Positions 48,418 to 60,532 of a stretch of 64,000 nucleotides of DNA are shown here, one piece after another. Source of the stretch: Nelumbo lutea (Eukaryota; Streptophyta; Magnoliopsida; Proteales; Nelumbonaceae); contig JAKGHH010000005.1 in the NCBI GenBank assembly GCA_022828595.1, forward strand, positions 66,769,655 through 66,833,654, read 5' to 3'. The notes under the pieces were generated by a model. That model was not told the origin of the DNA. It saw only the letters and a list, made by a program, of their open reading frames with translations, and did not search any database. Position numbers and translations under genes: made by a program. The first letter of the stretch is position 1, and every line of letters starts with the position of its first letter.

Positions 48418-48648
48418 CCTCCCGTGTTTTCTCCCGCTCCGGCGTGTAATCGTAGTTGTTTATTCTATTTCCTCCTTGTGAACTTTCTGATAGTTCCTTC
48501 TCGACTGAAAATGCAAGCGCTACGCACCGGAGACTTCCGTCCCAATGCTATGAACTCTGAGTTCACTTTCAAGCTTCAATAGCAAAGGTGGACTGTAAAA
48601 TGTCGTGGGTAATAAATTATAAATACAATTCCACTCTAACATATCACC

Positions 48649-48733
48649 GGGGTGGTGGCGCAGTTGGCTAGCGCGTAGGTCTCATAGCGTTCGAGTTATC
48701 CTGAGGTCGAGAGTTCGAGCCTCTCTCACCCCA
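48649..48733 (+). tRNA. tRNA-Met (CAT), elongator, intron-containing
   Basis: The acceptor stem is GGGGTGG / TCACCCC with discriminator A. The D arm is GCGC AGTTGGCTA GCGC, the anticodon loop is CTCATA|A, and the T arm contains GTTCGAGCC. The anticodon CAT is at 48683-48685. An 11-base intron follows A37 (48687-48697), giving a 74-base mature tRNA. A small intron at this place is known in plant elongator tRNA-Met. A T-rich run follows (48737-48757), suiting RNA polymerase III termination. It lies 232 bases upstream of, and divergent from, the AE7-like start codon. Confidence 0.95.
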
Positions 48734-48929
48734 AGTTTTCTTTTTTCTTTTTTCTTAAATGTCATTTAACACGACGAACTTCTACCCAAGTTTGGCAATC
48801 ATGCTTTATTTATACGATTTGGTTCTACTACGTAAAGTACCAATACATCCAATACGCACGAACATGTGTATCTAATGAAGAAGAGCCTGGACCCACTATT
48901 GGTAGTATGGAAGAGCACCGTGGAAGGAA

Positions 48930-49531
48930 TTTCTACAACTCACATAACATTTGGAGTCAAAAACTGCAACAAACAATAGATGGCACCCCCCTCCTAACCA
49001 ATGGATGAAGGTGAATTGTGATGAAAGCTTCGATGCATCCTCTAAGTGGACGGGAATTGCCAGTGTCATAAGGAACCAAGAAGGGAAAGTTGTTGGTGTT
49101 CAAGGAGACTGAATTCATTGCCAATCAATCATTGATGTTGAAGGGAAGAGCCATTCGGTTGGGTTGTTGGGAAGCTCTAAAAGAAAGGCTATATAGAATT
49201 CTGGTGGAATTTGATTCTTTAGAAGCTATTTTAATCGTAAATTTCAATAAATAGCCTGATTTTAACCCCCTGAAAAATGTGTGGTCAAATATTTGTAGCC
49301 TCTCAGGGCGTTTTACCCAATCTAAGTCCTTTACTGTGGTAGGAAGACAAATAGGGTAGCTCATCATTTAGCTCGTGCAGCCCTTTCCCCCGATTTTAAT
49401 CAATTGATGGCAAACCATTTCTCTACTTGGTTCGGCTCATTTGAGTTCCTTTGTTTTAAATATATATACCCCCACCCCCTTTAATTTTTTTCTCGTAATG
49501 AATATGTTCAATCTCTATTACAAAAAAAAAA
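48930..49531 (+). mobile_element. LINE 3' fragment (RNase H domain) with A-run end
   Basis: On + it reads WKPP.NQWMKVNCDESF, IASVIRNQEGKVVG and later NRVAHHLARAAL, the start and end of a LINE RNase H domain, with frameshifts between. It ends at an A-run (49520-49531). It is 5'-truncated. It immediately follows the tRNA gene region, a frequent LINE landing zone. Confidence 0.7.
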
Positions 49532-49532
49532 G

Positions 49533-51570
49533 TGTTTTGATGCTTCAAAATATTTTATTTTTTATTTCTTTCTTCAAAATTAATTAAGGGGACGGTTTTG
49601 GATGTCTATCGCTTAAGGTTGTGTTTGGTTTAAAGGAAAAGATAAGGAAACCTATACAAACTTTCTCTACCTTTATATTCAAACTAAACATAGTCTAAAA
49701 TCACTCAAAATTCAAAACACTCTTATTTGAGACATCGAAGACCTGCTTCCATATTGGAAGCTCGAATTGAGTTGGGTTAAATACTTCAAAGCTTGCTAAC
49801 ATGTAAATAATTAGAGCTCATGGCCAGATTCCAGTCCTTCTAGGGACCGATTCTCAGGTCAGATGATCTAATCATCTGATTTGAATGAACGGCCCGAAAA
49901 CTATTGTATGAATCGACGGTTTGATTGCCCGAATCAGTAGGCCACTAAAAACCAGGTTTTTGGGCAAAACAAAACCAATTACCTAATCGGTTTCTGGTTT
50001 TTCCAGTCTGACAGTCCGGTCCGATCGAATTATGAAAATCATGTGAGGAACCACCGAACCAAATTTCATACCCAAGGACTGAACTTGACAAGATCCAGAA
50101 CCCTAATTATGTTCCAAAGTTGGGTTTTTAGGATCCAACCCAAACCCAACAATTGACATTATTTAAAGTGTTGAGGTTATATATTTGTTGAAGTCTTTGA
50201 AAGCAATATTTACTTTGGACCGGGTGGTTTAGAAACAAAGTGGGCTAGGCAACCTCATCTGGTAGCCTATATGGGCCACTCGCTTTCCCAATATTGGGTT
50301 GCTACCCCACCCTCAGCTCGAAAGACTTTTTGCTTGATGATTGTCCTATCGCCTGTGACTAGTGTGTTTGTTGCCGTTGTTCTGTTTGTTTGTTTTTTTT
50401 GTCTTTTCATTTTTTTTATTTCCCTTTTTCCTTTTTTCTGTAAATTGAGCTTTCTCTTCTCTTGTGTACCAAAAACAAGTTCACATCAACCCCTTTCAAG
50501 GGAACGTCCCACAACATCGCACAGCACATCCCAGTCATTGAGAGCATCTTCCTAACAATGTTTATCATTTCTTGTAATATCATATTGGGAGATATTCCCA
50601 ATACACGGCTGAGTTGTGCTATGGGACCTTGTGGGGGCTGATGTGAATTCACCAAAAACAGGGTGTGGATCCTATATGGAGGTCATGTGTATGAAACATC
50701 AGCGTATTCACTTGTGATGCAAGATCTCATTGCAGCCGCCCGGCCCTTTTTTGGCAATGAAATCTCTGTTTTTTTTTTTTTTTTGCCATCAATATCAGCA
50801 CAAACTAAGTGCCTGTTTGCTTTGCGGGAATAGGGGTCTGGAATCGAAATCAGAATGGGCCATTCTGATTCCAACTGTTTGATCAGATGAAATCAGAATC
50901 CCATTCCCTTCCCCTCCCTTGGAAGTGAGATATCATTCTAAATGATTCCAATTCCCGTCTGAATCAAATAGATTATGAGAATAAATCATTTCAATTTCGA
51001 TTCCGATTTTAAAGGATTTCGATTCTAATTTTGACTACGAACCAAATGAACCCTAAAAGGGATAGAAAACAAAGTTTTCACTGTGGGAGATAAAAACTGA
51101 TAGCTGATATACATAAAGACAGAAAAAAAAATAATAACAATAATAATAAAATCCATTTTACAAAGAAGCAAATTTCTATACATGGGTTGTTCTTGTTGTG
51201 ATTGTTGTTTTTACCTGAAATGTTTTGGATTGATCAATAAATATTATTGTTGCAAAGTTAAATTTGACTTTCGGGTCAATTCATACTAGCATTTTTCTAG
51301 TTGGATCAACCAAAAGTTTTGGACAAAAAACAGCAATATATCAAATACAACCAAGGCCACTCAAGAAAGTTTTCCATCGACTATGCAACCTTAAAATTTA
51401 AAAGCGGAATCAATAAATTTAAAAGATAGTTGTTGTCTGCTGTCTTTAAAACAACTTCATGCTACATTAGAGTGGTTTTGGCTAAGCTTAGTGATATTTG
51501 GCTCTCCATATACATATATATATATAACCTAAAATGACTATTTTCTTAGTCAGGTACTGGCCAATGACCT
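49533..51570. other. Intergenic with a hAT-type MITE, no gene seen
   Basis: At about 50807-51057 an element starts GTGCCTGTTTGCTTTGCGGG and ends, reverse-complemented, GGGTTCATTTGGTTCGTAGT, with internal GAATCGAAATCAGAATGGG repeats; the family recurs in part at about 62244-62405. A fragment of the CCGGTT repeat lies at 49820-50045, and a GGAGATATTCCCAATACACG patch lies at 50588-50607. The rest is AT-rich with poly-T. Confidence 0.5.
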
Positions 51571-52718
51571 TTTATAAAGGGAAAATTATAGTCAGAACCG
51601 ACTATAAAGTTATTGGTCCAAAAAGTAACATAACTCTAACAATTAATTCTATATTTCAAATTATAAAAACCTCCTGCCATGCCATTGGAGGCTTATTATG
51701 TGGTTATTGTCAACATGAGACTCTTAATCCATATTGGACATAGCAAAAAAATCTTAATCCATATTGGACATAGCAAAAAACTCTTAGTCCATGTTGGACA
51801 TAGCAAAAAGCTTATACTAGAATTGCCATTTAATGCTAAGTGGTTTGAAAATAAAAAAATGGGTTTTCAGTCTCTCTCTCTCTATCTATCTATCTCTTTC
51901 TCTCTTAATATTCTTCCCACTCTCTCACTCTCACAGTCGTCTCCCTCTACTCAATGACTGTGATTTGAAAATAAAAAAAATGGTTTCCAATTTCTGAATT
52001 TACTCTCTCTCTCTCTCTCTCCTATCGTTTTCCCTTAATCTCTCTCATTCTCTTTCTCGGTTGATCTCTCCTTTCTCCCTCATTCTCTTCTTGGTTGATC
52101 TCTCATTCTCCCTCAATTTATATCATTCTCCCTTAGTTTATCGCCTACTCCCTCTACTTAATTGTACAAGTGGTTGGTCTCTTTAGTACTTTTATATGAT
52201 TTGATTAATAACGTATAAGTTTGTAAGAATAATAAAAAAAAAAGAACAAGAGAGGAGAGATAGAGATTGAAGGAGAATGAGATATCAACCAAGAGAGAGA
52301 ATGAGGGAGAAGAATGAGAGAAATTAAGGGAGAACAATAGATTCACACACACGGAACGAGAGAGATTGACAGAGAGAATGGGAGAAATAGAGGTTTTGAT
52401 TTGGTTGCATATCGAAGTTGAGAGAGTGGGAGATCAAGAGATGAATGTGAGAATGAGAAAGAAGGGAGGGAGATCGGGAGACAGGGGGAGCGAGAGAGAA
52501 ACTGAAAACATATTTTTGGTATAGGCTTTTTGTTGTATCCAACATGGATTAAGAGTCTCATGTTAGCAATAGCCACATAAGCCTCTGATGGCATGACGGC
52601 ATCATTATAATTTAAAATTAATGTAGATGGTTGTCAGAGTTTCATTGGTTTCTAAACCAACCTTTAGCCTATTTTTAAATGTATAACTGGCTCTAACTAT
52701 AATTTTTCCTTTTATAAA
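51571..52718. mobile_element. Large foldback element with long inverted arms, about 1.15 kb
   Basis: The left end TTTATAAAGGGAAAATTATA and the right end, reverse-complemented, TTTATAAAAGGAAAAATTAT begin arms of roughly 200-250 bases. Both arms carry GCCATGCCAT.GGAGGCTTAT and AACATGAGACTCTTAATCCA. The centre is CT/GA-rich simple sequence, also mirrored. No transposase is seen. Confidence 0.8.
51721..51810. repeat. Three tandem 30-base repeats in the left arm of the foldback
   Basis: A unit containing CTTAATCCATATTGGACATA then GCAAAAA is repeated at 51721-51750, 51751-51780 and 51781-51810, the third with TAGTCCATG in place of TAATCCATA. The right arm holds a single unit, so the expansion happened after the foldback formed. 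There are no spacers, so this is not a CRISPR array. Confidence 0.9.
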
Positions 52719-52769
52719 ACAGATATTTGATATCTAAAAGTGTTTTATCAAGCTTAAAAGAAGGGTATA

Positions 52770-53271
52770 TTACTGAAACCTCTCCTATAGTTTGATAATT
52801 GCAATCACCTACCCTAAACTTTCTAATATAGTTGCAAGTGACCCCCTTTGTTAGAATCCTTAGAGGCACAAAAATGTTTAGAATATTCATGCAATTTCTA
52901 TTTAGTTGGTTTTTACATAAAAAACAATACAAACTTTATAAACAACGAAAAAATAGAGAATTTAAAGTTGCAACTTTACCTTTAAGAGATTGATATGAAG
53001 GAAAATTTTGAAAAAAAAAATAATTTTAGGAAAGATATTAGAAGGATTTGGACTAGCGAATATTATGAAAAGAAATTTTAGAAAATAAACATTTTGATCA
53101 AAAGTAACTGCATGGATATTTTAGACATTTTCATGTCTCTTTTAAAAGGATTTTAACAAAAGGGGTCTACCTACAACCATGTTAGAAAATTTAGAAGAAG
53201 TTATTACAACTAGCAAACTCTAGGGAAGGTTTTAGCAATAGCCGAAAATTTTGGGAGAGGTTTCAGTAATT
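52770..53271. mobile_element. MITE with long inverted ends (ACTGAAACCTCTCC)
   Basis: The left end TTACTGAAACCTCTCCTATA pairs with the right end, reverse-complemented TTACTGAAACCTCTCCCAAA. Both arms then show TTTCTAATATAGTTGCAAGT / TTTCTAACATGGTTGTAGGT and CCCCTTTTGTTA. It has no coding capacity. Confidence 0.78.
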
Positions 53272-53329
53272 TAAGCAAAAATATGAAATCAAAAGGCAAA
53301 AATGTTTTTATTAACAGTGCAATTTTTTT

Positions 53330-54540
53330 TGTAGGCATGGGATTTCCTAGCTTCCCCTCTCTGAGAATCTTCCCCGGGCATCAACAAGGCATAAGAATGC
53401 CAAGTCACTATCTTTATAAGCTTCTGACTCCAAGCTGGTGTTGTGGCCCTTTTTTGCTAGCCAGTCAGCTACATAGTTTGCTTGGCTTAAGCTATGTTCA
53501 TAGTTGATTGTGAGCCTATTTTCTTCACAGATTCCTTAGCGGTCATCAATTAGATTCTTGATGTTCCATTGTGGGTTGGATCGGCCCTGCAAGCTTTCTA
53601 TGATCAGGCGTGAATCCCCCTCTATCGTGCAATTTATATTATTGAACTTTGCTTTATGATGTGTGCTTCTCGAGCTGTTCAACGGTTCCATTTTACTCCA
53701 AATTTGGTCTTTGGCAAAAAATCATTGAATTAGTCAATGATTCATTGACTTGGGCGATTGAACCATCAATCTGTTTAATGGTTTTTTTACTATTTTTTTA
53801 ATTTTTATTATTAAAACGGGTCATCCGTTCGAACCGAACAATAATTAAATTGTTAACCCAAAAATTGATGGCCATAACGATTCCATTTCCGGGTCATTTT
53901 TTAAAACCATGCTATTTCTTACTATATATGATACCTATTCCACAAGGTTCAAAGTACCATTACGTATCGGCTGATACGTATCATTCCGAGACCCTTCTGA
54001 TATGCCCCTACAGTGGGTGTATCGGGGGTTTGACCAGTTCAGGGGATGGAGGGGTCTTAGACCGGCTCCCATGAACCAATTTTGAAAAAAAAAACTAAAA
54101 AAAGATAAAAAACAAGTATCAAAACACCCGATACGCCCCTACCGACATATCAGGCGTATCGATATTTTGAACCTTGCTATTCCATACCTATGATACCTAT
54201 TCCCTTTTCGAGGTGTCAAAATTATCTTTTATTTCTCTTTCTAGGGGTGGTTTCCAGGTTATCCTGAGATTGTTGGGATGTGCTAGTTATTTTCATTTGG
54301 CGAGGCAGATGCTTGGGTAAAGGACCTATGATAAGACTGAGCAGTATGAAGTATTATTTCTGTGGCTGTAGACTTTTTCTCGAATATTTTACTGTTCTTG
54401 CTTTTCTAAATGTACCAGAGAATGAAGGATGTTTTTTGTAGTAAATCCTAATATTGGGATTTTTTGTTTAAATCCTTTGGTCTGGCACACCAAAGTTGAA
54501 CTTGTTCGTCATTGTTGTTTCAGGCTTTGCCTTCCTCAAA
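53330..54540 (-). mobile_element. LINE fragment, interrupted by two smaller elements
   Basis: On - the zf-RVT to RNase H linker (ARNSKIFEKKST, about 54390) lies upstream of an RNase H domain (EGDSRLIIESLQGR, then NYVADWLAKKG, about 53400-53620). The order is correct for one LINE with a gap. In the gap lie a CCGGTT/GGTTTTAAAA-type fragment (about 53660-53920) and the hAT-like MITE 53943-54176. Frames are broken. Confidence 0.7.
53943..54176. mobile_element. hAT-like MITE (CGATACG family), 234 bp, perfect 8-bp duplication
   Basis: Ends are CAAGGTTCAAAGTA and, reverse-complemented, CAAGGTTCAAAATATCG. The perfect 8-base repeat CTATTCCA flanks both sides (53935-53942 and 54177-54184). The interior contains CGTATCGGCTGATACG and CCGATACGCCCCTACCG. 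This is the best-preserved copy and defines the family ends. Confidence 0.88.
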
Positions 54541-57500
54541 TCTATCCAATAGTTTTTTAACCGTGCAAAATTTGAAAAGCAAGGCTTCAAATTTTTAAAG
54601 AAAGATGCATACGTGCCAACCAAGCCCCCTCCTCGAATTTTTAAAGAAAAAATGACATTTTTTCTTACTTGTTTTTATTTTTCAAAGTCTTAATTTTTAA
54701 AGAAAGAAAGACATTTTAGTAATTAAAAAAACTATGTTAATGTGAGAGCCGATAGCAAGGCTTCAAAATGAAAATGCATCTGGCTTGGGACTACCCAGTA
54801 TACGTGCCAACCAAGCCCTCTCCTCGAATTTTTAAAGAAAAAATGACATTTTTCAAAGTCTTTGGCACCGCATTCATCTCATGAGTCGGTCCTATCCACG
54901 GGATGAAGACCCATTCAATTGGGCATCCTAATATATCTTCAATAGGAAAAACTCGTGGATACGTCTCCTCCACAATTTGTTTTTGATCCCATGCTTCAAG
55001 GAACAAGGGTCAAAGGTTGTATGACCTAAGACAAACTGTAGATACACAGAGATACACCTTCAATTTTATCTCTGAAATTTCTACAGTTGCATTTCGGTTG
55101 TATGATCTAAAATATTAATTATCTTAATTTTTATAAATTTTTAATGTTTTTATCAATAAAATGATATTTTTAAATATTTAAAATATATTTTTAAATTTTT
55201 AAATTATTTAGGATTTATAAATATCTTTCTCCTCATAAATATCTTTCTCCTTATAAATTATTTCTCCTCATAAATATCTTTTTTTCAAATTTACATAGAA
55301 TTTATAAAAAAATTATTTTCATTAATTATTATTTATCTGGATAAATAATACCCATCTCCCAGGCAAATAAATAATTTTTCCATTCGAAAGAAAATTATTG
55401 ATACTTAAATAGGACAAAATTAATCCTTTTAATAATGGTTTTTATGATCAAAATAATTATTATCTTATTTAATTAGTTAAGAAACAAAAAACATTGCTAT
55501 AAATAACTTCCCAATGATAAACAGGGACTATATAACGTATCACAGTCTTGCGCAGGATCCAAAGACAAAAACGGTTCAACCTGTTATCTGTTTTTAAAAC
55601 ATCGCGTCTTCTAATTTGATTGATTCAATAACAAAGGAAAGTGAAAAAGGCAGCATCCTCAAGTTAGGGACAATGGTGAAATGGCTACATTGCCCCTTCA
55701 TTCATTGATTCATGTGCCTCCCTCATAGCTAGTACCTGATATCATGATATGTCCTTAACTGTCGTTTGATTCTCTTTTGTTTGGAGGAATTCTGCGGTGC
55801 GGCTGTAAGTTTGTGTATTTTCTTCATCCATGTGGGCCCTAATAAAATCCATGCAGTATATGAGTATAGATTTCTCTGCGGATACAAGGAATGTCAAAAG
55901 TAAAAGTCAATGGTCGTGCATTAAATCAAGGCAAAAGATTGAGGGTGGGACGGTGGGACCAGCCTAAGAATGACAAAGGCCAAAGGACGGGTTCAGAGTA
56001 GGGATTATATTATCATTCTTGATATTTATTTTAAAATAAATATTTATTCTCGACCATAATTTTTTCCAGAATAAAAATTATCTTCTATCCTCAATCCTTG
56101 GTGAAGATGGATTCTTTGCGGGACTCAAATCCCTCAAATTTTTAATAATATTTTTTGAAAAAAAAAATAATTAAAATAAAAAAAAAATTAAAATATAAAT
56201 ATTTTAAATATATTTTGATATATTTATATAATATAAATAATATTATTTATAATCAGGTCGAGGTGGGGTGAGGACTTCATTCCCCATCCCTGGATACGAT
56301 GAAGAGGTCAAGTACTCAACCAGGATGAGAAAAATTGTCATCCATAGACCAACTAAGTGGAGTATTCAAAAATTACCCTTCTCTCTTTAGGATTGTTAAT
56401 GGGTTAGGCCGACCTGATAAGCCGAACTGAACTGATAGGATCTGGATCCTAATTATAATCAGTTTCGGTTGTTGCAAACCCATTAAGACTCCAACCAACT
56501 ATGAAGATACTCTTAATCTAATACTTAATTTCTCTTCCATCATTAAAAATACCTAATTTTCTCATTATATACTCGCAACATTATCAGGGCAATATCTATT
56601 ATCGTCTCATGATGTCTAAATTCCAAAATGTGTCGATTTAAAAATTTAAGTTTATTGTCAAATTACAGGTAGAGAACGGGTCTATTTCCAACCTGGAGCA
56701 GACCCGATTCATCGACTCATCGACAGAACCTTTTTCTGAGGCATTATGGAAAACACCCATTTTTCTGTGTCATGAATTTAGTATTTTCACATTGTTGATA
56801 TGAGGAGGCAATTGGAGAAATGTTCCACTACAGCCTAAGGAAGCTATGTTTTGAAAGGTCAAGACATAAAGCTGAGAGTGGGTAGGGTTAGGGTAGAAAG
56901 TATGCATGCATGCAGCTGCAGGGTCCACAGTCGGTCATTCATCACAACGCCAAGAATCTGCCGTTTGACCATTCTTTCTTATTATTAGTGGGTTCATCTA
57001 CTGATTTATCCTCATTAAGGTTATGTCTGGCCAAAAAGTGGTTTGAGAATAAGTACACCTTTCCTGAATCACTTTCATTTATTTTATATATTTATTTGGG
57101 TTCATTTCGGTTAATCAATATAAAAAGCCGACAGTTAATTGATACATGTTTTTCTATATATTTTATATATATATATATGTATATTATATTTTATATATTA
57201 TAAATTAATAAATATATATATATATATTATAAAAACTAAAAAACCAAAAAACTGGTGGAACGAACCAACAATTAACCAAACCGGTCAACCGATTACCTGA
57301 ACCGTCAGCACCCCTAGTTTATAGTATTTAGTGAACCACTTAACCAATAATAAGTACTTATATAATTATATTTGCAGAATTAATAATTATAGTCACGAAG
57401 AATGATCCAAAACAAAGCCAAAAATGAGAAAAAGAAGTGAGGAGATTCATGAAGCTGTCCTGGAGCCGCCTATTCCGCCGCTAAAATGGAGAAGATGCAC

Positions 57501-58027
57501 GATGAGATTTTGAAAAAATGATAAGGATAATTTTGTCTCAAAAAATTAGAATAAGCGCTTAAAATAACCAACTCCCGGGTGATTACCTTTTCAGTACTTA
57601 ATTTGAAAATAAGCATTTATTTGCTCTTTTCTTTCGCCACACACGAATATCGGTGATCACATTGACGCCCCACAAGCACTCCCACATATGCATCTCAGTG
57701 TGCATTGGGAGCATCTGATCCCAATTAATTGGGACCTAGGCCACCGGTTCGGTTCTGATTTTCATAGTCCGATCATCCAATCTGATCACGTCTTAGAAAC
57801 ATGTAACTTTTGACAAATGACAACGGACAACTTGTTCACCCCAAACTCTATCCCTACCCTAGCCAATCCTGATATGCCACATCAGCCTAACACATAACCC
57901 CACCTGTGTGAATCCGATGTGTCATGGCATGATTGGCGAATGAAGCTTGATGTGAAGAGGGGAAGACGGATTGGATTGTAGATTCTTTGCAGAAGACCAT
58001 AAAGTTTCCCTATTTATTTATGAATGT
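54541..58027. other. Intergenic, no gene seen
   Basis: A roughly 50-base phrase (TACGTGCCAACCAAGCCC then TCCTCGAATTTTTAAAG) occurs at about 54610 and again at about 54801. A minus frame at 54791-55006 (PIEWVFIPWIGPTHEMN) looks coding-like but is not recognised. From 55100 to 56260 the DNA is AT-rich. A (TA)n run lies at about 57163-57230, and a CCGGTCAACCG patch at 57283-57293. Confidence 0.4.
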
Positions 58028-59442
58028 GAAATTGTCTAAAATTTGTCATGATTTTTCATAAATTTTCTTAAATTTACCAAAACTCCTCATGTCAGTCAAC
58101 TTTTATTTTTTAAAACTCATAATCCGTTAGAGCACCGTTAAAGTTCATTGACCCAAGTTGTGTACGTCAACCTAAATGCAAGTTTCATAACCAAACTGCC
58201 CCCAAATGGTGAATCAGCTTGTTAAACAATTTTTTGACTGAAATGCCCTTAAACGCCCAAACTTCTTTCATATATAAGATTCCCGCTGGTTGAAAGTCTT
58301 TCTTGCTCTCAACGTCCAAGGAAGAGTTTTCTTGCTCTCAATGTCCAACGAACCTCTAAAGCTACTTACTGAAGGAATTGAATGATTACTAAATGGTAGT
58401 TTTTTACAGTAAAACAAACTTCTTTAAAAGAAAATTGGAAATACAAGGTTGTTGCTACTCAAAACTTTCAGCACAGAATCCCCTCCATGGCTCCATCTGA
58501 TACCCCCATTCTCTCACTACCTATTTGATCTGCTCCTTCATGCAAATCTTTTCATTTTTATTCCAACTCCTTAAAAATCCACCCAACTGCCTCTTCTCCA
58601 CCTACAAAGAAAGCTACCAATACCTTGCCCACTTTGCACTTCTCTGTCGACAACATTATCCACATAAACTGGTTTATTTGACTTATGGACAATTGGACTT
58701 CATCAACTACCTCTTCTTTATCATCTTCTTCTCATTTAATCTCACCTTCCTTAGTATGCTCTAATGGAAAACCAAGTGAATCAAATCAAGTCCGCCGAAA
58801 CCGTCTTTAATCAGATTGTTAAAACCACTTATAACTATGAAAAAAAACTAAAACAATTTTGATTGGTTAGGATAATGTTTCTGTAAATAGTTTTCCTCCT
58901 ATATTGAATCTGGGTAAACTTTTGCACGGTGAAAACCATCACGTTTACTAATGTAAAGAGAGGAAAATGTGTTTTTTTACTGTTATGTAACAAAGTACTC
59001 GGTCTGGAAAAGATCAATGTAGTGTGGCACAGCTCTGTTCATTTACCTTGAACACGAAAGCTTCTGTTTAAATATACTTCTGTGTTGAATGTGTTCTTCA
59101 CAGGAAACAGATAAGCAACCGGTATACTTGCTATCAATCAGACAATCGCTGCCGTCGGAGGTCTCAGTGACAATGGTTTTCACGTTCTAAGACAATGGAA
59201 GAATCAACGGCAATGGTTTTCTCTTTTGGTCAAACTATTAGGGTTTTGGTTTGAAGAATGACGGGGTAATTTTGAGATATTGTAAAATGGGCCGAGCATA
59301 AGAAAGGATAGAATAGTAAATTAACAACGTTTGTTAGTTAAATTAATGTTATCTCACTTACATGGAGAATTCTGAAGGTTTTGAAAAGTTATGGGAAATT
59401 TAAGAGAATTGGTGAAATGATGAGTTTGTAGACAATTTTTCT
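58028..59442. mobile_element. MULE-like element with 50-80-base inverted ends
   Basis: The left end GAAATTGTCTAAAATTTGTC with TTTCTTAAATTTACC pairs with the right end, reverse-complemented GAAAAATTGTCTACAAACTC with TCTCTTAAATTTCCC. The interior is 1.3 kb; a C-rich stretch at 58480-58760 may be a captured host fragment, but I could not identify it. No transposase is seen. Confidence 0.62.
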
Positions 59443-59444
59443 TT

Positions 59445-59930
59445 GGAAAAATTTTTAATAAGTACCTTATATTTGGGCTTGAGTGACAATTTGGTCCCCA
59501 AACTTTAAAATATGATAATTTAATACACTAACTTTTAAAATGTGACAATCCAATATCGTTAACCACCAGATACTGTGACATTTGAAAAGTAAAAAAATCA
59601 TTTCAAATGCCATCTAATTCTTTTTGTCAACCATCCAAACATTGACAAAAAAACTAAACAATCCCAAGTCCTAACCTCTTTTAATAAAAAAAGTTAGTGA
59701 ATCTGTAATTTGGAATTGTCAATGTTTGGATGAAAGATAAAGAGAATTAGATGGCATTATTAGGACAAATTTTACTTTTTAAATGTTAATTAACGGCTGA
59801 TTAATGAATTAATTAACGGTAGTACTGAATTTTTACATTTTAAAATTTTCGATATATATTGAATTATCACATTTTAAACTTCAAGAACCAAATTATCAGT
59901 GCAAAACGACAGGGTATCAGGAGTTTTCCA
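59445..59930. mobile_element. MITE related to the one in front of the BTB gene
   Basis: The left part GAGTGACAATTTGGTCCCCA and right part, reverse-complemented, CACTGATAATTTGGTTCTTG mirror each other, and both match phrases in 5062-5418. The middle shows a second inverted pair around ATCTAATTCTTTTTGTCAAC / AAAGAGAATTAGATGGC. It directly abuts the preceding MULE-like element. Confidence 0.7.
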
Positions 59931-60532
59931 TCAATGGGAATTTTCCCTTTTCCTTCCATCAATGGGAATCTTTTCAATTAAAAAATTGGTCAAAGGTTAG
60001 AGACGGGCGGAGAACAGATCATCAAAGGTGAACCTCCTGGTCCGTGGTGATTGATGAGGCAGAAAACCGGTCAGTCCGGCGAGTGGTAATCGTACCTCTG
60101 GCTTACTCAGATACAAACCAAACCCTAGTCCACTTTAGGGGATTCCATGGTTCAATGTTTAACCATGGTTACTGACTTTACCCCTTTCTACGTTCCAAGT
60201 TTTTTATTTCGTCGCCTCTCGGCCTTGTCGTGTCGACTGTCAAGAAATGGAGTTCATTGATATGGCTTCTCTCTTCTCACCGTGATGGACTGACGGATAT
60301 CTGCTGCACTCTTGCAAGTCACAGAGGGAGAAAAAGAGTTTATTTTACTAGGGTTCGAAGATTTGGTTTAACCTTGTTCATCCAATTCTGAATATGTGCA
60401 AGTTAAAGGTCTCTATTTGAGTTCTTCGGTGATTGGTTTGGAGGAGACAGAGGGTGGATTCTCTAATTCTCTATCGTTAGTTTGGCTAGCGGTTGGGTTT
60501 CTTTTATATTCCGATTCGATTGAGAAATTTTG
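59931..60532 (+). promoter_or_regulatory. Upstream region and probable leader of the AT-hook gene
   Basis: Between the MITE and the start codon at 60533 there is no TE-like sequence. GGTTCAATGTTTAACCATGG sits at 60149-60168, and the transcription start is probably in 60200-60400. Any leader intron cannot be resolved. Confidence 0.3.

Noticed and set aside
51721..51810. CRISPR-like array of 30-base units
   Set aside because: The units are directly adjacent without spacers and this is plant DNA.
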